Shown: piece after piece, positions 1 to 8,448 of the stretch
Layout: every line of letters begins with the position of its first letter
How positions within the stretch are numbered: position 1 is the stretch's first letter
Assembly: GCF_003339585.1 (NCBI RefSeq)
Contig: NZ_QPKF01000001.1
Location: forward strand, 806,001 to 870,000
From: Exiguobacterium sp. RIT594
GTDB taxonomy: Bacteria; Bacillota; Bacilli; Exiguobacteriales; Exiguobacteriaceae
Reading direction: 5' to 3'
DNA: 64,000 bases
Position numbers and translations under genes: made by a program
Notes under the pieces: model-generated
Seen by the model: the letters and a program-made list of their open reading frames with translations, nothing else
Told to the model about the DNA's origin: nothing
Database searches by the model: none

Positions 1-9
1 GGAGGAGAC

Positions 10-669
10 GTGTTACCAATCGTTTTCTCAGGAATTGCCCCAGGAATTGCATTGCTGACATATTTTTATCTGCGTCACGAACATGAATCAGAGCCCGTAG
101 GGTATATCCTGCGTAGTTTTATTTTCGGGATACTTCTTGTTTTTCCTTTAATGTTCATCGAATACATCATTCAAAATGAGTTTGGAGGACTGGAACCGAT
201 TCAATTGGTTCGTTCTGCTGTGACGGAAGAATTTGCAAAATGGTTTGTTGTGTTTTATACCGTCTATATCCATCAGCGGTTTAATGATTATTATGACGGA
301 ATCATTTATGCGGTCGCTTGTTCCTTAGGATTTGCGACACTGGAAAATATTTTATATTTGATGGTCAATGGGACGGTTGAACATATGATTTTCCGGGCGT
401 TGTTACCGGTCTCCGGACATGCTTTATTTGCAGTCATCATGGGATTTTTTATGGGGAAAGCTAAATTTTCGAATCATCCGTATCGCTGGCTCGGATTATC
501 GATTTTTGTTCCGATGATTGTACACACTATCTTTAATTTGTTAATATTGGAAAATGGTGGTATATCTATTGTGCCGATTTTATTTATGATTGGATTATGG
601 ACGGTCGGTCTGTATCAAATTCGAAGTGCAAATCGTTTGAACCAACGCCACAATAGAAAAAGTAACTGA
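10..669 (+). CDS. prsW: PrsW family intramembrane metalloprotease
   Basis: Membrane-embedded glutamic-type/metalloprotease of the PrsW family; in B. subtilis PrsW makes the first cut in anti-sigma factor RsiW to release SigW. The 219-residue product is mostly hydrophobic with several membrane segments. Family motifs are visible: a Glu-Glu-x-x-Lys motif at residues 73-77, a Glu-Asn pair at 112-113 inside a helix, and a His at 137. The start is GTG with a GGAGG ribosome site at bases 1-5. It lies just before the PilZ gene and cmk, as in Bacillus. No rsiW or sigW is visible in the window, so the substrate here is unknown. Confidence 0.88.
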   Translation: MLPIVFSGIAPGIALLTYFYLRHEHESEPVGYILRSFIFGILLVFPLMFIEYIIQNEFGGLEPIQLVRSAVTEEFAKWFVVFYTVYIHQRFNDYYDGIIYAVACSLGFATLENILYLMVNGTVEHMIFRALLPVSGHALFAVIMGFFMGKAKFSNHPYRWLGLSIFVPMIVHTIFNLLILENGGISIVPILFMIGLWTVGLYQIRSANRLNQRHNRKSN

Positions 670-694
670 ATAGAATGGGCTGGGAGAGAGTAAG

Positions 695-1351
695 ATGATA
701 GAAACCGGAGATTTAGTCATGTTGACCAATCAAGAGGACCGTCAAGGGCGAACGAAAGTGACAGCCGTGACGAACCGACTGATTTGGATTGAGGCACCAA
801 GTGAAGTCTCGACGTTAAAAACTTTTATCTTGTCAGATCAAGAACAAGTCGGATTTTACTTTTTTAAGGAAAAAGGAAAGCTGTATGGATTTGAGACGGA
901 AGTCGTCGAACGTCAAAATGATCCGTTACGAGGTCAACGGTATGCGTTACGCCGGCCAAAAGAAGACATGATTCAGCGTGTCCAGCGCCGGCAGTTCGTC
1001 CGTGTGCCTCAATTGTTGGATGTAGCTGTTCATCCACATAAAACGGCTTTTGAACCATTCACTTCTGTGACGCTTGATTTATCGGCAGGCGGAATTTTAG
1101 TATTGGCTAATCAAATTCCAGTCGAAGTGAAGGAAGAGCTGGAATTAACCTTTTTATTGCCGACGGGAGACGGCGTGACTCATACAGTCGATGTTTTGGC
1201 AGAACTTGTCCGTGTTGACCCGAGAGAGGCCCGTTACGAACTAGCTTTTCAGTTTACTCGGATCAATGACCGAAATCGTGAACTGGTCTTACGGCACTGT
1301 TATCAAGCGCAAATGAAAAATTCACGGCGTGGGACGAATCCATTCACGTAA
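695..1351 (+). CDS. PilZ domain cyclic-di-GMP receptor (YpfA/MotI type flagellar brake)
   Basis: Two-domain protein of 218 residues: an N-terminal YcgR-like beta barrel (about 1-90) followed by a PilZ domain (about 95-210). The two cyclic-di-GMP binding signatures are present, an arginine-rich R-R-Q-F-V-R stretch near residue 97 and D-L-S-A-G-G near residue 128. B. subtilis YpfA (MotI/DgrA) sits at the same place before cmk and slows the flagellar motor when cyclic-di-GMP is bound. ATG start with GGGAGAG upstream. A role in motility is inference from family and position; cheR at 10.8 kb and a GGDEF protein at 62 kb fit with it. Confidence 0.87.
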   Translation: MIETGDLVMLTNQEDRQGRTKVTAVTNRLIWIEAPSEVSTLKTFILSDQEQVGFYFFKEKGKLYGFETEVVERQNDPLRGQRYALRRPKEDMIQRVQRRQFVRVPQLLDVAVHPHKTAFEPFTSVTLDLSAGGILVLANQIPVEVKEELELTFLLPTGDGVTHTVDVLAELVRVDPREARYELAFQFTRINDRNRELVLRHCYQAQMKNSRRGTNPFT

Positions 1352-1371
1352 GGGCATTTTTTTGCTATGAT
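1343..1371 (+). promoter_or_regulatory. possible promoter for cmk-plsC
   Basis: TTCACG, 17-base spacer, TATGAT, with TG one base before the -10 (extended -10, TGCTATGAT). It starts inside the last codons of the PilZ gene and would begin transcription about 50 bases before cmk. Assigned by eye. Confidence 0.45.
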
Positions 1372-1428
1372 AACGGTCGATACTACACACCACTTACGTT
1401 GGTGATGATGGAAGGAACGAAGTCACTC

Positions 1429-2100
1429 ATGAAGAATATTCAAATTGCCTTAGACGGACCTGCAGGGGCCGGGAAAAGTACGATTGCCAAACAGTTAGCA
1501 GCACATCTCGATTATGTGTACATCGATACAGGGGCCATGTACCGTGCCGTCACGCTGGCCGCGTTAGAACAGGGGCTTGATTTAGAAGATGGTCCGGTCC
1601 TTGGAGAATTGATGAAATCACTCGATCTCCGTCTGACACCGGGAGAACACGGTCAACGGGTCTTCATCGGAGAACGGGAAGTGACGGAAGCGATTCGAAC
1701 GAATGAAGTGACGAATAACGTTTCGTTTGTCGCCCGTCAGGCAGAAGTCCGGTCGGCGCTTGTCATTGCCCAACGCAAACTGGCGGAACATGGAGGAATC
1801 GTCATGGACGGTCGTGACATCGGCACAGTCGTCCTGCCTGAAGCCGAACTGAAAGTCTTTTTGACGGCATCGGTCGAAGAACGCGCCAGCCGCCGCCACC
1901 GTGAGAATGTCGCCCGCGGAATGGACAGCGATTTAGAAGCATTACAGGAAGAAATTGCCCTGCGCGATCAGCGAGACAGCGAACGGAAGGTTTCCCCGCT
2001 TAAGCAAGCAGAAGATGCCATTTACCTCGATACGACAGAATTGAACATTGATCAGGTCGTCGCCCGGTTAACTGAACTTGCAGAAGGTGTCCTGAAATGA
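1429..2100 (+). CDS. cmk: cytidylate kinase
   Basis: Phosphorylates CMP and dCMP with ATP in the cytosol. The P-loop G-P-A-G-A-G-K-S-T lies at residues 10-18, and the DGRDIGT stretch typical of CMP kinases follows in the middle of the protein. Length 223 matches the family. The frame is open back to 1399 through TTG, GTG and two ATG codons; I chose the ATG at 1429 because it gives the standard N-terminus right before the P-loop and has GGAAGGA about 12 bases upstream. It overlaps plsC by four bases (ATGA), so the two are probably translated together. Confidence 0.95.
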   Translation: MKNIQIALDGPAGAGKSTIAKQLAAHLDYVYIDTGAMYRAVTLAALEQGLDLEDGPVLGELMKSLDLRLTPGEHGQRVFIGEREVTEAIRTNEVTNNVSFVARQAEVRSALVIAQRKLAEHGGIVMDGRDIGTVVLPEAELKVFLTASVEERASRRHRENVARGMDSDLEALQEEIALRDQRDSERKVSPLKQAEDAIYLDTTELNIDQVVARLTELAEGVLK

Positions 2101-2696
2101 AGAAAAACGAATTTGTTTATCGATTAGCACGATTCATCGTCCTGATGATTGCTAAAACGGTTTTCCGTTTAAAAGTGACGGGGAAGGAAAATATTCCGTC
2201 TGACGGATCACTCTTAGTCTGTGCCAACCACAGTTCCAACTGGGACCCGGTCTTTTTGGTCAGTGCCATTCCGACCAGCCGCTCCGTACGCTACATGGCG
2301 AAAGAAGAATTGTTCAATATCCCGGTTCTCAAGCAAATCATGATTTCAGCCGGAACTTATCCGGTCGGTCGCGGACAAGGTGATCGTCAGGCACTGAAGC
2401 GGACGATTGAATTGTTAAATTCGGATGAAACGGTCGGAATTTTTCCAGAAGGGACCCGATCGGCGCCAGGAGAGTTCACATCAGCCCAACCCGGTGTCGG
2501 ATTCTTCGCTTTGCGTTCGCCGGCCCAGATCTTGCCGATTGCAATCATCGGCGATTACCGTCCGTTCCGAAGAATGCGCGTTGCCATCGGAAAACCGGTT
2601 GACATTACGGATTTAAGAGATCAACGAGGAGCGGCGAAGGCGATTTCCGAACGGATTTTGGAAGAAATCAAAACCGTCTACTTCAATCACGCGTAA
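2097..2696 (+). CDS. plsC: 1-acyl-sn-glycerol-3-phosphate acyltransferase
   Basis: Acylates lysophosphatidic acid to phosphatidic acid at the membrane in phospholipid synthesis. The catalytic H-x4-D motif is at residues 45-50 (NHSSNWD) and the substrate-binding FPEGTR block at 116-121. A hydrophobic N-terminal stretch (about 8-25) suits membrane attachment. It is 199 residues, normal for the family. The start codon overlaps the cmk stop. In B. subtilis plsC lies elsewhere; a plsC between cmk and the S1 gene is common in other Bacillales. Confidence 0.93.
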   Translation: MKKNEFVYRLARFIVLMIAKTVFRLKVTGKENIPSDGSLLVCANHSSNWDPVFLVSAIPTSRSVRYMAKEELFNIPVLKQIMISAGTYPVGRGQGDRQALKRTIELLNSDETVGIFPEGTRSAPGEFTSAQPGVGFFALRSPAQILPIAIIGDYRPFRRMRVAIGKPVDITDLRDQRGAAKAISERILEEIKTVYFNHA

Positions 2697-2740
2697 TGCC
2701 TTGACAAATAGTCAGAATTGTAAGAAGTTAGAAGAAGGAT

Positions 2741-2758
2741 AAACGTATTCATACGTTT
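2741..2758 (+). promoter_or_regulatory. short perfect inverted repeat before the S1 gene
   Basis: AAACGTAT-TC-ATACGTTT is a perfect palindrome with only a two-base centre, 31 bases before the S1 start codon and followed by a pyrimidine-rich run. It could be a weak terminator or a leader hairpin that controls S1 translation. Nothing else supports either role. Confidence 0.3.
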
Positions 2759-2789
2759 CTTGTACTCATCGTGAGGAGGTTGTGTTGGA

Positions 2790-3923
2790 ATGGTCGAAGA
2801 AATGAAAGATATGCCTGATTTTGAAATTCATCGGGACCAGGTAATAACCGGAACGGTCGTGAAGATTGAAGACAAGCAAGCACTCATTGATATCGGATAT
2901 AAGACAGAAGCAATCCTGCCGATTAGCGAAGTATCGAGTCTCCATTTGGATGACATTCAAGGTGCGCTCAAAGTCGGTGATGAACTACAAGTAAAGGTCA
3001 AGAAAATAACAGATGAAGAAGTAGTTGTTTCCAAACGTGAAGTAGATGCCTTGCAGGCATGGGAAAAAGTTGAAGCGAAATACGCATCGGGTGAAATTTT
3101 TGATGTTGTTGTAAAAGACATCGTCAAAGGCGGCCTTGTCGTCGATATCGGTGTTCGTGGATTCATTCCGGCTTCTCTTGTAGAACGACATTACGTGGAA
3201 GACTTTTCGGATTATATTGGTCGGACGATTGCTGTTAAAGTCGTCGAACTGGATCAAGAAAAAAATCGTGTCATTCTTTCGCATAAAGCCGTTGTCGAAG
3301 GCGAGCTGAATGCGAAGAAAAAAGAAACACTCGAACAGCTTGAAGTGGGCCAGATTTTAGAAGGAACAGTTCAACGCTTAACGGATTTTGGTGCGTTTGT
3401 TGATATTGGCGGTGTGGATGGATTAGTCCATATTTCTGAAATGGCACACCACCGTGTAGAACGGCCGTCTGATATCGTCACGGAAGGACAACAAGTCGAA
3501 GTGAAAGTACTTGGTGTCGACCGCGATACGGAAAAAGTAAAACTTTCAATTAAAGAAACGCAGCCGGGTCCGTGGCAACAGATGGAAGGTAAAATCGAAG
3601 CGGGAGATATCGTCAAAGGACGTGTCCGTCGAATCGTCCAGTTCGGTGCTTTCGTTGAACTAGCGCCACAGGTGGAAGGACTGCTTCACATTTCGCAAAT
3701 CGCGAACCGTCACATCGGATCGCCGTCAGAAGTGCTTGAAGAAGGCCAGGAAATTGAAGCAAAAGTTCTTGAAGTGCATCTTGCGGAGCATAAAATTTCC
3801 TTGTCAACACGTGTGCTGGAGCAGGAAGAATCGTCGGAAGATGACTATTCTCAGTATACGGATCAAAACGAAGGATTTTCAGTTGCTGATCTTGCTGAGA
3901 AAGAATCGGATTCAAAAGAATAA
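2790..3923 (+). CDS. rpsA: 30S ribosomal protein S1 homologue (YpfD type, four S1 domains)
   Basis: RNA-binding protein of 377 residues with four S1/OB-fold repeats at roughly 17-85, 102-168, 187-255 and 272-340. The third and fourth repeats carry the classic G-x-V-x-x-(L/I)-x-x-F-G-A-F-V-(D/E) and G-L-(V/L)-H-I-S signatures. This is the short Gram-positive form; E. coli S1 has six repeats. Its contribution to translation initiation in Bacilli is limited compared with E. coli. A strong GAGGAGG site lies 11 bases before the ATG. The acidic tail ends at a rho-independent terminator. Confidence 0.92.
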   Translation: MVEEMKDMPDFEIHRDQVITGTVVKIEDKQALIDIGYKTEAILPISEVSSLHLDDIQGALKVGDELQVKVKKITDEEVVVSKREVDALQAWEKVEAKYASGEIFDVVVKDIVKGGLVVDIGVRGFIPASLVERHYVEDFSDYIGRTIAVKVVELDQEKNRVILSHKAVVEGELNAKKKETLEQLEVGQILEGTVQRLTDFGAFVDIGGVDGLVHISEMAHHRVERPSDIVTEGQQVEVKVLGVDRDTEKVKLSIKETQPGPWQQMEGKIEAGDIVKGRVRRIVQFGAFVELAPQVEGLLHISQIANRHIGSPSEVLEEGQEIEAKVLEVHLAEHKISLSTRVLEQEESSEDDYSQYTDQNEGFSVADLAEKESDSKE

Positions 3924-3930
3924 CGTAGTA

Positions 3931-3961
3931 AAAGTGGACACGAAACGTGTTCACTTTTTTT
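3931..3961 (+). terminator. terminator after the S1 gene
   Basis: A 12-base-pair stem, AAAGTGGACACG with CGTGTTCACTTT (one G-T pair), three-base loop, then a run of seven T. Confidence 0.88.
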
Positions 3962-3996
3962 ATGTTCCGATAGATATGGTATAAAACCGCTTCATT

Positions 3997-4005
3997 TGGT
4001 ACAAT
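3997..4005 (+). promoter_or_regulatory. extended -10 promoter element for der
   Basis: TGGTACAAT matches an extended -10 (TGn before TACAAT), 42 bases before the der start and just after the S1 terminator. No good -35 is seen, which is usual for extended -10 promoters. Confidence 0.5.
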
Positions 4006-4046
4006 AGAACGGCTATGAAGCGAGAGAAGAGAAAGAAGGTGTTGGG

Positions 4047-5357
4047 ATGGCAATTCCAGTAGTGGCGATCGTAGGTCGCCCAAATATCGGAAAGTCGACG
4101 ATTTTTAACCGGGTGATTGGAGATCGGGTTTCGATCGTAGAAGACAAGCCAGGCGTTACCCGCGACCGTATATACGGAACTGGAGAATGGCTGAATCGTC
4201 ATTTTCATTTGATTGATACAGGTGGAATCGAAGTCGGGGATGAGCCCCTACTTCAAATGATGCGTCATCAGGCGGAACTCGCCATCGATGAAGCGGATGT
4301 CATTATTTTTATGGTCAACGGCCGTGAAGGCATTACATCAGCAGATGAAGAAGTTGCAAATATGTTATTCCGTTCAAATAAACCCGTGGTCATTGCGGTC
4401 AACAAAGTCGATAACTTTGAAATGCGCGATTTGATGTACGAGTTTTATTCATTAGGATTTGGTGATTTGTATCCGATTTCCGGAACGCATGGTTTAGGAC
4501 TCGGGGATATGCTTGACCGTGTGCTTGAACTGGCACCGGATAAAGAAGATATCGAATACGATGAGGACACGATTAAGTTTGCTTTAGTCGGACGTCCGAA
4601 CGTCGGGAAATCAAGTATGACGAATTCGATTCTCGGTGAAGAACGGGTCATCGTATCAAGTGTCGCCGGTACAACGCGCGATGCAATCGATACACCGTTC
4701 TCACGGGATGAACAAGAATACGTCATCATCGATACAGCCGGTATGCGCAAACGCGGAAAAGTCTATGAATCAACAGAACGATTCAGTGTCATGCGTGCAC
4801 AAAAAGCCATCGAACGGGCGGATGTCGTCTGTGTCGTATTAGATGGTGAAGAAGGTATCATCGAGCAAGATAAAAAAGTTGCCGGTTATGCCCATGAAGC
4901 AGGTCGTGCAATCGTCATCGTCGTCAATAAATGGGATGCCGTTGAAAAAGACGATAAAACAATGAAAAAAATGGAAGAGGAAATTCGCGAAGAATTCCGG
5001 TTCCTTGATTATGCACCAATCGTTTTCGTCTCGGCGAAAACAAAACGTCGCTTACAGACGTTACTTCCTGTCATCAAACAAGCAGCGAAGAGTCATGCAC
5101 AACGCATTCAGACAAGTGTCTTGAATGATGTCATCGTAGATGCGGTGGCGATGAATCCCGCACCAACGGATAAAGGTGTTCGTCTGCGGATTAACTATGC
5201 GACACAGGTCGCTTCCCGTCCGCCGACATTCGTTTTATTCGTCAATGATCCGGAATTGTTACACTTCTCGTACAAACGTTATCTGGATAACCGGATTCGT
5301 GAAGCCTTTGATTTTACAGGAACACCGATTCGGATTCTGGCACGTCAAAAACAATAA
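4047..5357 (+). CDS. der: ribosome assembly GTPase Der (EngA)
   Basis: Double GTPase needed for assembly of the 50S subunit. Two P-loops are seen, G-R-P-N-I-G-K-S at 10-17 and G-R-P-N-V-G-K-S at 182-189, each with its own D-T-(G/A)-G and N-K-x-D motifs (NKVD near 119, NKWD near 292). The C-terminal KH-like domain runs from about 350 to the end. 436 residues is the expected size. ATG start with AAGAAGGTGTTGGG upstream. der and gpsA are adjacent as in B. subtilis (yphC-gpsA). Confidence 0.97.
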   Translation: MAIPVVAIVGRPNIGKSTIFNRVIGDRVSIVEDKPGVTRDRIYGTGEWLNRHFHLIDTGGIEVGDEPLLQMMRHQAELAIDEADVIIFMVNGREGITSADEEVANMLFRSNKPVVIAVNKVDNFEMRDLMYEFYSLGFGDLYPISGTHGLGLGDMLDRVLELAPDKEDIEYDEDTIKFALVGRPNVGKSSMTNSILGEERVIVSSVAGTTRDAIDTPFSRDEQEYVIIDTAGMRKRGKVYESTERFSVMRAQKAIERADVVCVVLDGEEGIIEQDKKVAGYAHEAGRAIVIVVNKWDAVEKDDKTMKKMEEEIREEFRFLDYAPIVFVSAKTKRRLQTLLPVIKQAAKSHAQRIQTSVLNDVIVDAVAMNPAPTDKGVRLRINYATQVASRPPTFVLFVNDPELLHFSYKRYLDNRIREAFDFTGTPIRILARQKQ

Positions 5358-5371
5358 GGACAAGGTGAATC

Positions 5372-6400
5372 ATGATGAAAAAAATCGCAGTCATTGGAGC
5401 CGGGAGTTGGGGAACCGCACTCTCACTCGTTTTAGCCGATAACGGTCATGAGGTCATTCTTTATGGTCGGGATCAAAAAAATGTTGATGCCATTAATCAA
5501 AATCATGAAAATACGCAGTTCTTACCAGATGTGACGTTGCCGGAATCACTTCGGGCAACAACTGTTTTAAGCGAAGCTGTTGAAGGGGTCTCACATATCT
5601 TGATTGTGACGCCCTCTTCTGCGATTCGTTCTGTATCGCGTCAACTGAATGAATTGTTGACGGAACCGGTCGTGTTGATTCATGCCTCGAAAGGGATTGA
5701 GCCTAAAACACACTTGCGGCTGTCGGAATTGATGGAACAAGAAATTGACGCCTCTAAACGTTCGGCAATTTGTGTGTTGACGGGTCCATCCCACGCGGAA
5801 GAAGTCGCATTACGCAAGCCGACGACTGTGACGGTTGCTTCAACGGATATGGCAGAGGCTGGACGTGTGCAGGAATTATTTACGAATGATAATTTCCGTG
5901 TCTATTTGAATGCCGATATCATCGGAGCCGAATTGGGCGGAGCATTCAAGAATATCATTGCTTTAGCAGCCGGAATGGCGGACGGGTTAGGGTACGGCGA
6001 TAATGCCAAAGCGGCCTTGATCACCCGTGGAATGGTTGAAATTGCACGGCTCGGCACATTGTTCGGCGCTAATCCGATGACGTTTACCGGATTGACCGGC
6101 ATGGGAGATTTGATTGTCACGTGTACATCGGTCCACAGCCGGAACTGGCGTGCAGGAAATGCGATTGGCCGGGGGGAAAAACTCGAAACCGTTCTCGAAA
6201 ACATGGGAATGGTCGTCGAAGGTGTCCGGGCGACGCAAGCCGCTTATGATTTAGCAGAAACCAAGCAATGTGAGTTACCCATCACGACAGCGCTCTATCA
6301 TGTCTTATTTGACGGACACACTCCGGCAGAAGAAGTACAGAAGTTGATGCGCCGTCCGCAAAAAAATGAGATTGAACATCTGTTTACGATGAAAGATTAA
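5372..6400 (+). CDS. gpsA: glycerol-3-phosphate dehydrogenase [NAD(P)+]
   Basis: Reduces dihydroxyacetone phosphate to sn-glycerol 3-phosphate for phospholipid synthesis. The N-terminal Rossmann motif G-A-G-S-W-G-T-A (about 9-16), the catalytic Lys region GGAFKN near 190 and the NDNFRVY segment are present. 342 residues. Two ATG codons in a row open the frame; AAGGTGA lies upstream, so either may be used. It is 14 bases after der and probably co-transcribed with it and with the two small genes that follow. Confidence 0.96.
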   Translation: MMKKIAVIGAGSWGTALSLVLADNGHEVILYGRDQKNVDAINQNHENTQFLPDVTLPESLRATTVLSEAVEGVSHILIVTPSSAIRSVSRQLNELLTEPVVLIHASKGIEPKTHLRLSELMEQEIDASKRSAICVLTGPSHAEEVALRKPTTVTVASTDMAEAGRVQELFTNDNFRVYLNADIIGAELGGAFKNIIALAAGMADGLGYGDNAKAALITRGMVEIARLGTLFGANPMTFTGLTGMGDLIVTCTSVHSRNWRAGNAIGRGEKLETVLENMGMVVEGVRATQAAYDLAETKQCELPITTALYHVLFDGHTPAEEVQKLMRRPQKNEIEHLFTMKD

Positions 6401-6418
6401 CGGAGTGGGGTGGAAACC

Positions 6419-6616
6419 TTGAGTCCTGGATTACTAAAAATGTGGATTTCATTCGCCGGGATCGGTTTGTTTGCGATCAGTGTCTTATTGGTCACGATCA
6501 GTCGGACCAAATTATCCGGAGGCTGGCAATTTTTGATGTCGACCATTGCTTTTCTTTGTTTCATCGTCGCATCAATCATCATGGTCTTTATCGTCATGGC
6601 AGGTCCGAGCGCATGA
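6419..6616 (+). CDS. small membrane protein of the DUF2768 family (YphE-like)
   Basis: 65-residue protein with two membrane helices separated by a short polar stretch around residues 25-32. It lies between gpsA and a lipoprotein, the place held by yphE in B. subtilis. I chose the TTG at 6419 because the GTG at 6410 directly abuts the purine-rich GGAGTGGGG that should serve as its ribosome site. Function is unknown. The stop overlaps the next ATG by four bases. Confidence 0.75.
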   Translation: MSPGLLKMWISFAGIGLFAISVLLVTISRTKLSGGWQFLMSTIAFLCFIVASIIMVFIVMAGPSA

Positions 6617-7347
6617 AAAAACTTCTAGTGGTTTTCATGCTGGTCCCGGTCATGTTGTTATCCGGTTGTCTGTTTCCGGACAGTCAAAAACCGTCGAATC
6701 GGGTTCCTTATCCGGAACAGATTCGGACGGTCCAAAATGCAGTGGACGCGTATCAAAAGGATACTGGGGTTTTGCCGATTAAAACACGAGAAGCAGATAC
6801 GCCATTAATGGAACGCTATCAAATCGAACTGGGACGTCTGATTCCGCGATACATGAGTGACCCGCCTCCAAACAGTTTTGAAGGTGGCGGTACATTCATT
6901 TATTTACTCGTCGACGTCGAGAAAAAACCGACCGTCAAATTGATGGATTTGCTTGTAGCAGAAGAACTTCAAAAGCTTCAAGTACGGATTGATACGTACC
7001 GTAAGAAAAATGACAAGTATCCCTTCAAAGGTTCGATCGGGAAAAATCAGTTCACGCTGGATTATAAAAAGTTGTTTATTAAAGAAGAACCGAAAGTGCC
7101 AAGTCCGTATTCGGACGAAAAATTGTCCATCTATGTCGATGGGCAAGGGCAGTTGTTCATCAACTACTTGCCTGAACTCGAAAAAGCCGTCGAAACAGCG
7201 AAGAAAACACCAAAACCCGGTCAAGATATTCGGCATTTGCTTTACGATGAACAACCTTTTGTTCCTGCATACTCCCAAAGTTACACAATCAACAAAAAAG
7301 GCGAACCTGTGTTTTCTGAAGAATCGATCGAAGAATCAGAAAATTAA
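6613..7347 (+). CDS. putative lipoprotein (YphF-like)
   Basis: 244-residue protein with a type II signal peptide: MKK, a hydrophobic core, then the lipobox L-S-G-C with Cys at 19. The rest is polar and predicted to sit outside the membrane. The frame is open to 6442 but the ATG at 6613 gives the signal peptide and overlaps the previous stop as ATGA. It holds the position of yphF in B. subtilis. No catalytic motif was recognised; function unknown. In Bacillus spoIVA follows; here the next gene is hup. Confidence 0.8.
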   Translation: MKKLLVVFMLVPVMLLSGCLFPDSQKPSNRVPYPEQIRTVQNAVDAYQKDTGVLPIKTREADTPLMERYQIELGRLIPRYMSDPPPNSFEGGGTFIYLLVDVEKKPTVKLMDLLVAEELQKLQVRIDTYRKKNDKYPFKGSIGKNQFTLDYKKLFIKEEPKVPSPYSDEKLSIYVDGQGQLFINYLPELEKAVETAKKTPKPGQDIRHLLYDEQPFVPAYSQSYTINKKGEPVFSEESIEESEN

Positions 7348-7367
7348 TAGGGATTCTAACGAAAATG

Positions 7368-7396
7368 TTGTAATATCAACGTTTATAAGGTATGAT
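7368..7396 (+). promoter_or_regulatory. probable promoter for hup
   Basis: TTGTAA, 17-base spacer, TATGAT, about 37 bases before the hup start. Good match to the housekeeping consensus for an abundant protein. Confidence 0.6.
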
Positions 7397-7432
7397 TAGC
7401 CTCGAAGAAGTGATTGGGAGGGGGTGAACGTA

Positions 7433-7705
7433 ATGAACAAAACTGAACTCATTCAAGCAGTTGTCGAAAAATCAGGTCTGACTAAAAAAGACGTGACGAA
7501 AGTTGTAGAATCAACATTCGAATCGATCACTGAGACACTTCAGTCTGGAGAGAAAGTCCAATTGATTGGCTTTGGTAACTTCGAAGTCCGTGAACGCGCA
7601 GCTCGTAAAGGTCGCAACCCACGTACAAAAGAAGATATCGAAATCCCAGCAAGCAAAGTACCGGCTTTCAAACCAGGTAAAGCATTGAAAGATGCGGTTA
7701 AGTAA
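7433..7705 (+). CDS. hup: HU family DNA-binding protein
   Basis: Histone-like nucleoid protein of 90 residues; binds and bends DNA as a dimer. The family signature [18 protein letters not shown] lies at about 46-63 in the DNA-binding arm. ATG at 7433 follows a strong GGGAGGGGGTG site; the in-frame GTG at 7424 lies within it and is unlikely. The equivalent gene in B. subtilis is hbs. It is flanked by its own promoter and terminator. Confidence 0.96.
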   Translation: MNKTELIQAVVEKSGLTKKDVTKVVESTFESITETLQSGEKVQLIGFGNFEVRERAARKGRNPRTKEDIEIPASKVPAFKPGKALKDAVK

Positions 7706-7717
7706 TTCGGCTACATA

Positions 7718-7750
7718 GTCGTTCGAGGAAATCCTCGGACGGCTTTTTTT
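7718..7750 (+). terminator. terminator after hup
   Basis: Eleven-pair stem GTCGTTCGAGG / CCTCGGACGGC (two G-T pairs), AAAT loop, then seven T. Confidence 0.9.
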
Positions 7751-7784
7751 GTGGACATTGAGAGACGAGAAAACGGACTGATTA

Positions 7785-7793
7785 TGGTATATT
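7785..7793 (+). promoter_or_regulatory. extended -10 element for hepS-menG-hepT
   Basis: TGGTATATT fits an extended -10, 55 bases before hepS and just after the hup terminator. No convincing -35. Confidence 0.4.
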
Positions 7794-7847
7794 AAAAAAG
7801 AAGAAAATCCATCAACGAGATGGCACTGGAGATCGGGGGGTAAAAGC

Positions 7848-8426
7848 ATGAATCATCAAGAGCTGCTCGTGGAAGAAATGGTCACTGCACTCACTACAAA
7901 ACAAACAACACAATTGGCTCGGCATGTGGATTTCCCTTCCATCAATCGTGAACAAATCAGTTGGTTGATCGATGTCGCCCAAAATGAAACGTTGGCTTGG
8001 CAATCACTTGTCAAAGGTGTGCATTATGCACAAGTGGCCTTACTGTTACACGAACGTGTCGGAGAGACCGAAAGAGGTTCAAAAGAACGACAATTGCTGG
8101 TTTTGGCGGGGGATTTGTTTTCGAGCTATTTCTTCGAAGAATTGGCGTCTCTTCCCCAAACGGCACTCGTAACACTCGGGCGGACCGTTCAGCATGTGAA
8201 CGAAGCAAAATGTGCCCTTCATGAGGAAAACTACGATTCAACCGAAGAGTATGTCTTATTATGGTTAAAGGCAGAATTCGGATTGGTTCAAGGACTAGCA
8301 ACGATTAGCGGAAGAGACTGGTTGACGGAGGACGGACAACGTTTAATCCGTCAACGGGCACGAAGCTTACAGGCAAGTGCCCAACAACTGTTATTATCTC
8401 ATCTGGAACAGATGGCAGTAGCGTAA
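7848..8426 (+). CDS. hepS: heptaprenyl diphosphate synthase component I
   Basis: Small non-catalytic subunit of the heterodimeric prenyltransferase that makes the C35 tail of menaquinone-7. The 192-residue helical protein carries the component I stretch [11 protein letters not shown] near residue 85. The large subunit hepT follows after menG, the same three-gene order as B. subtilis hepS-menG-hepT. ATG with GGGGGG upstream. In Bacillus mtrA-mtrB stand before hepS; they are missing here. Subunit I proteins diverge fast, so the call leans partly on context. Confidence 0.87.
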   Translation: MNHQELLVEEMVTALTTKQTTQLARHVDFPSINREQISWLIDVAQNETLAWQSLVKGVHYAQVALLLHERVGETERGSKERQLLVLAGDLFSSYFFEELASLPQTALVTLGRTVQHVNEAKCALHEENYDSTEEYVLLWLKAEFGLVQGLATISGRDWLTEDGQRLIRQRARSLQASAQQLLLSHLEQMAVA

Positions 8427-8448
8427 TATCTTCGAAAGGGTGAACTGC

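Noticed and set aside
2701-2729. TTGACA at 2701 as promoter for the S1 gene
   Set aside because: No acceptable -10 at 16 to 18 bases; the nearest AT-rich hexamers are at wrong spacing.
3613-4083. 156-codon minus-strand frame across the S1 terminator and der start
   Set aside because: It spans a strong terminator and the start of der and shows no start signals.
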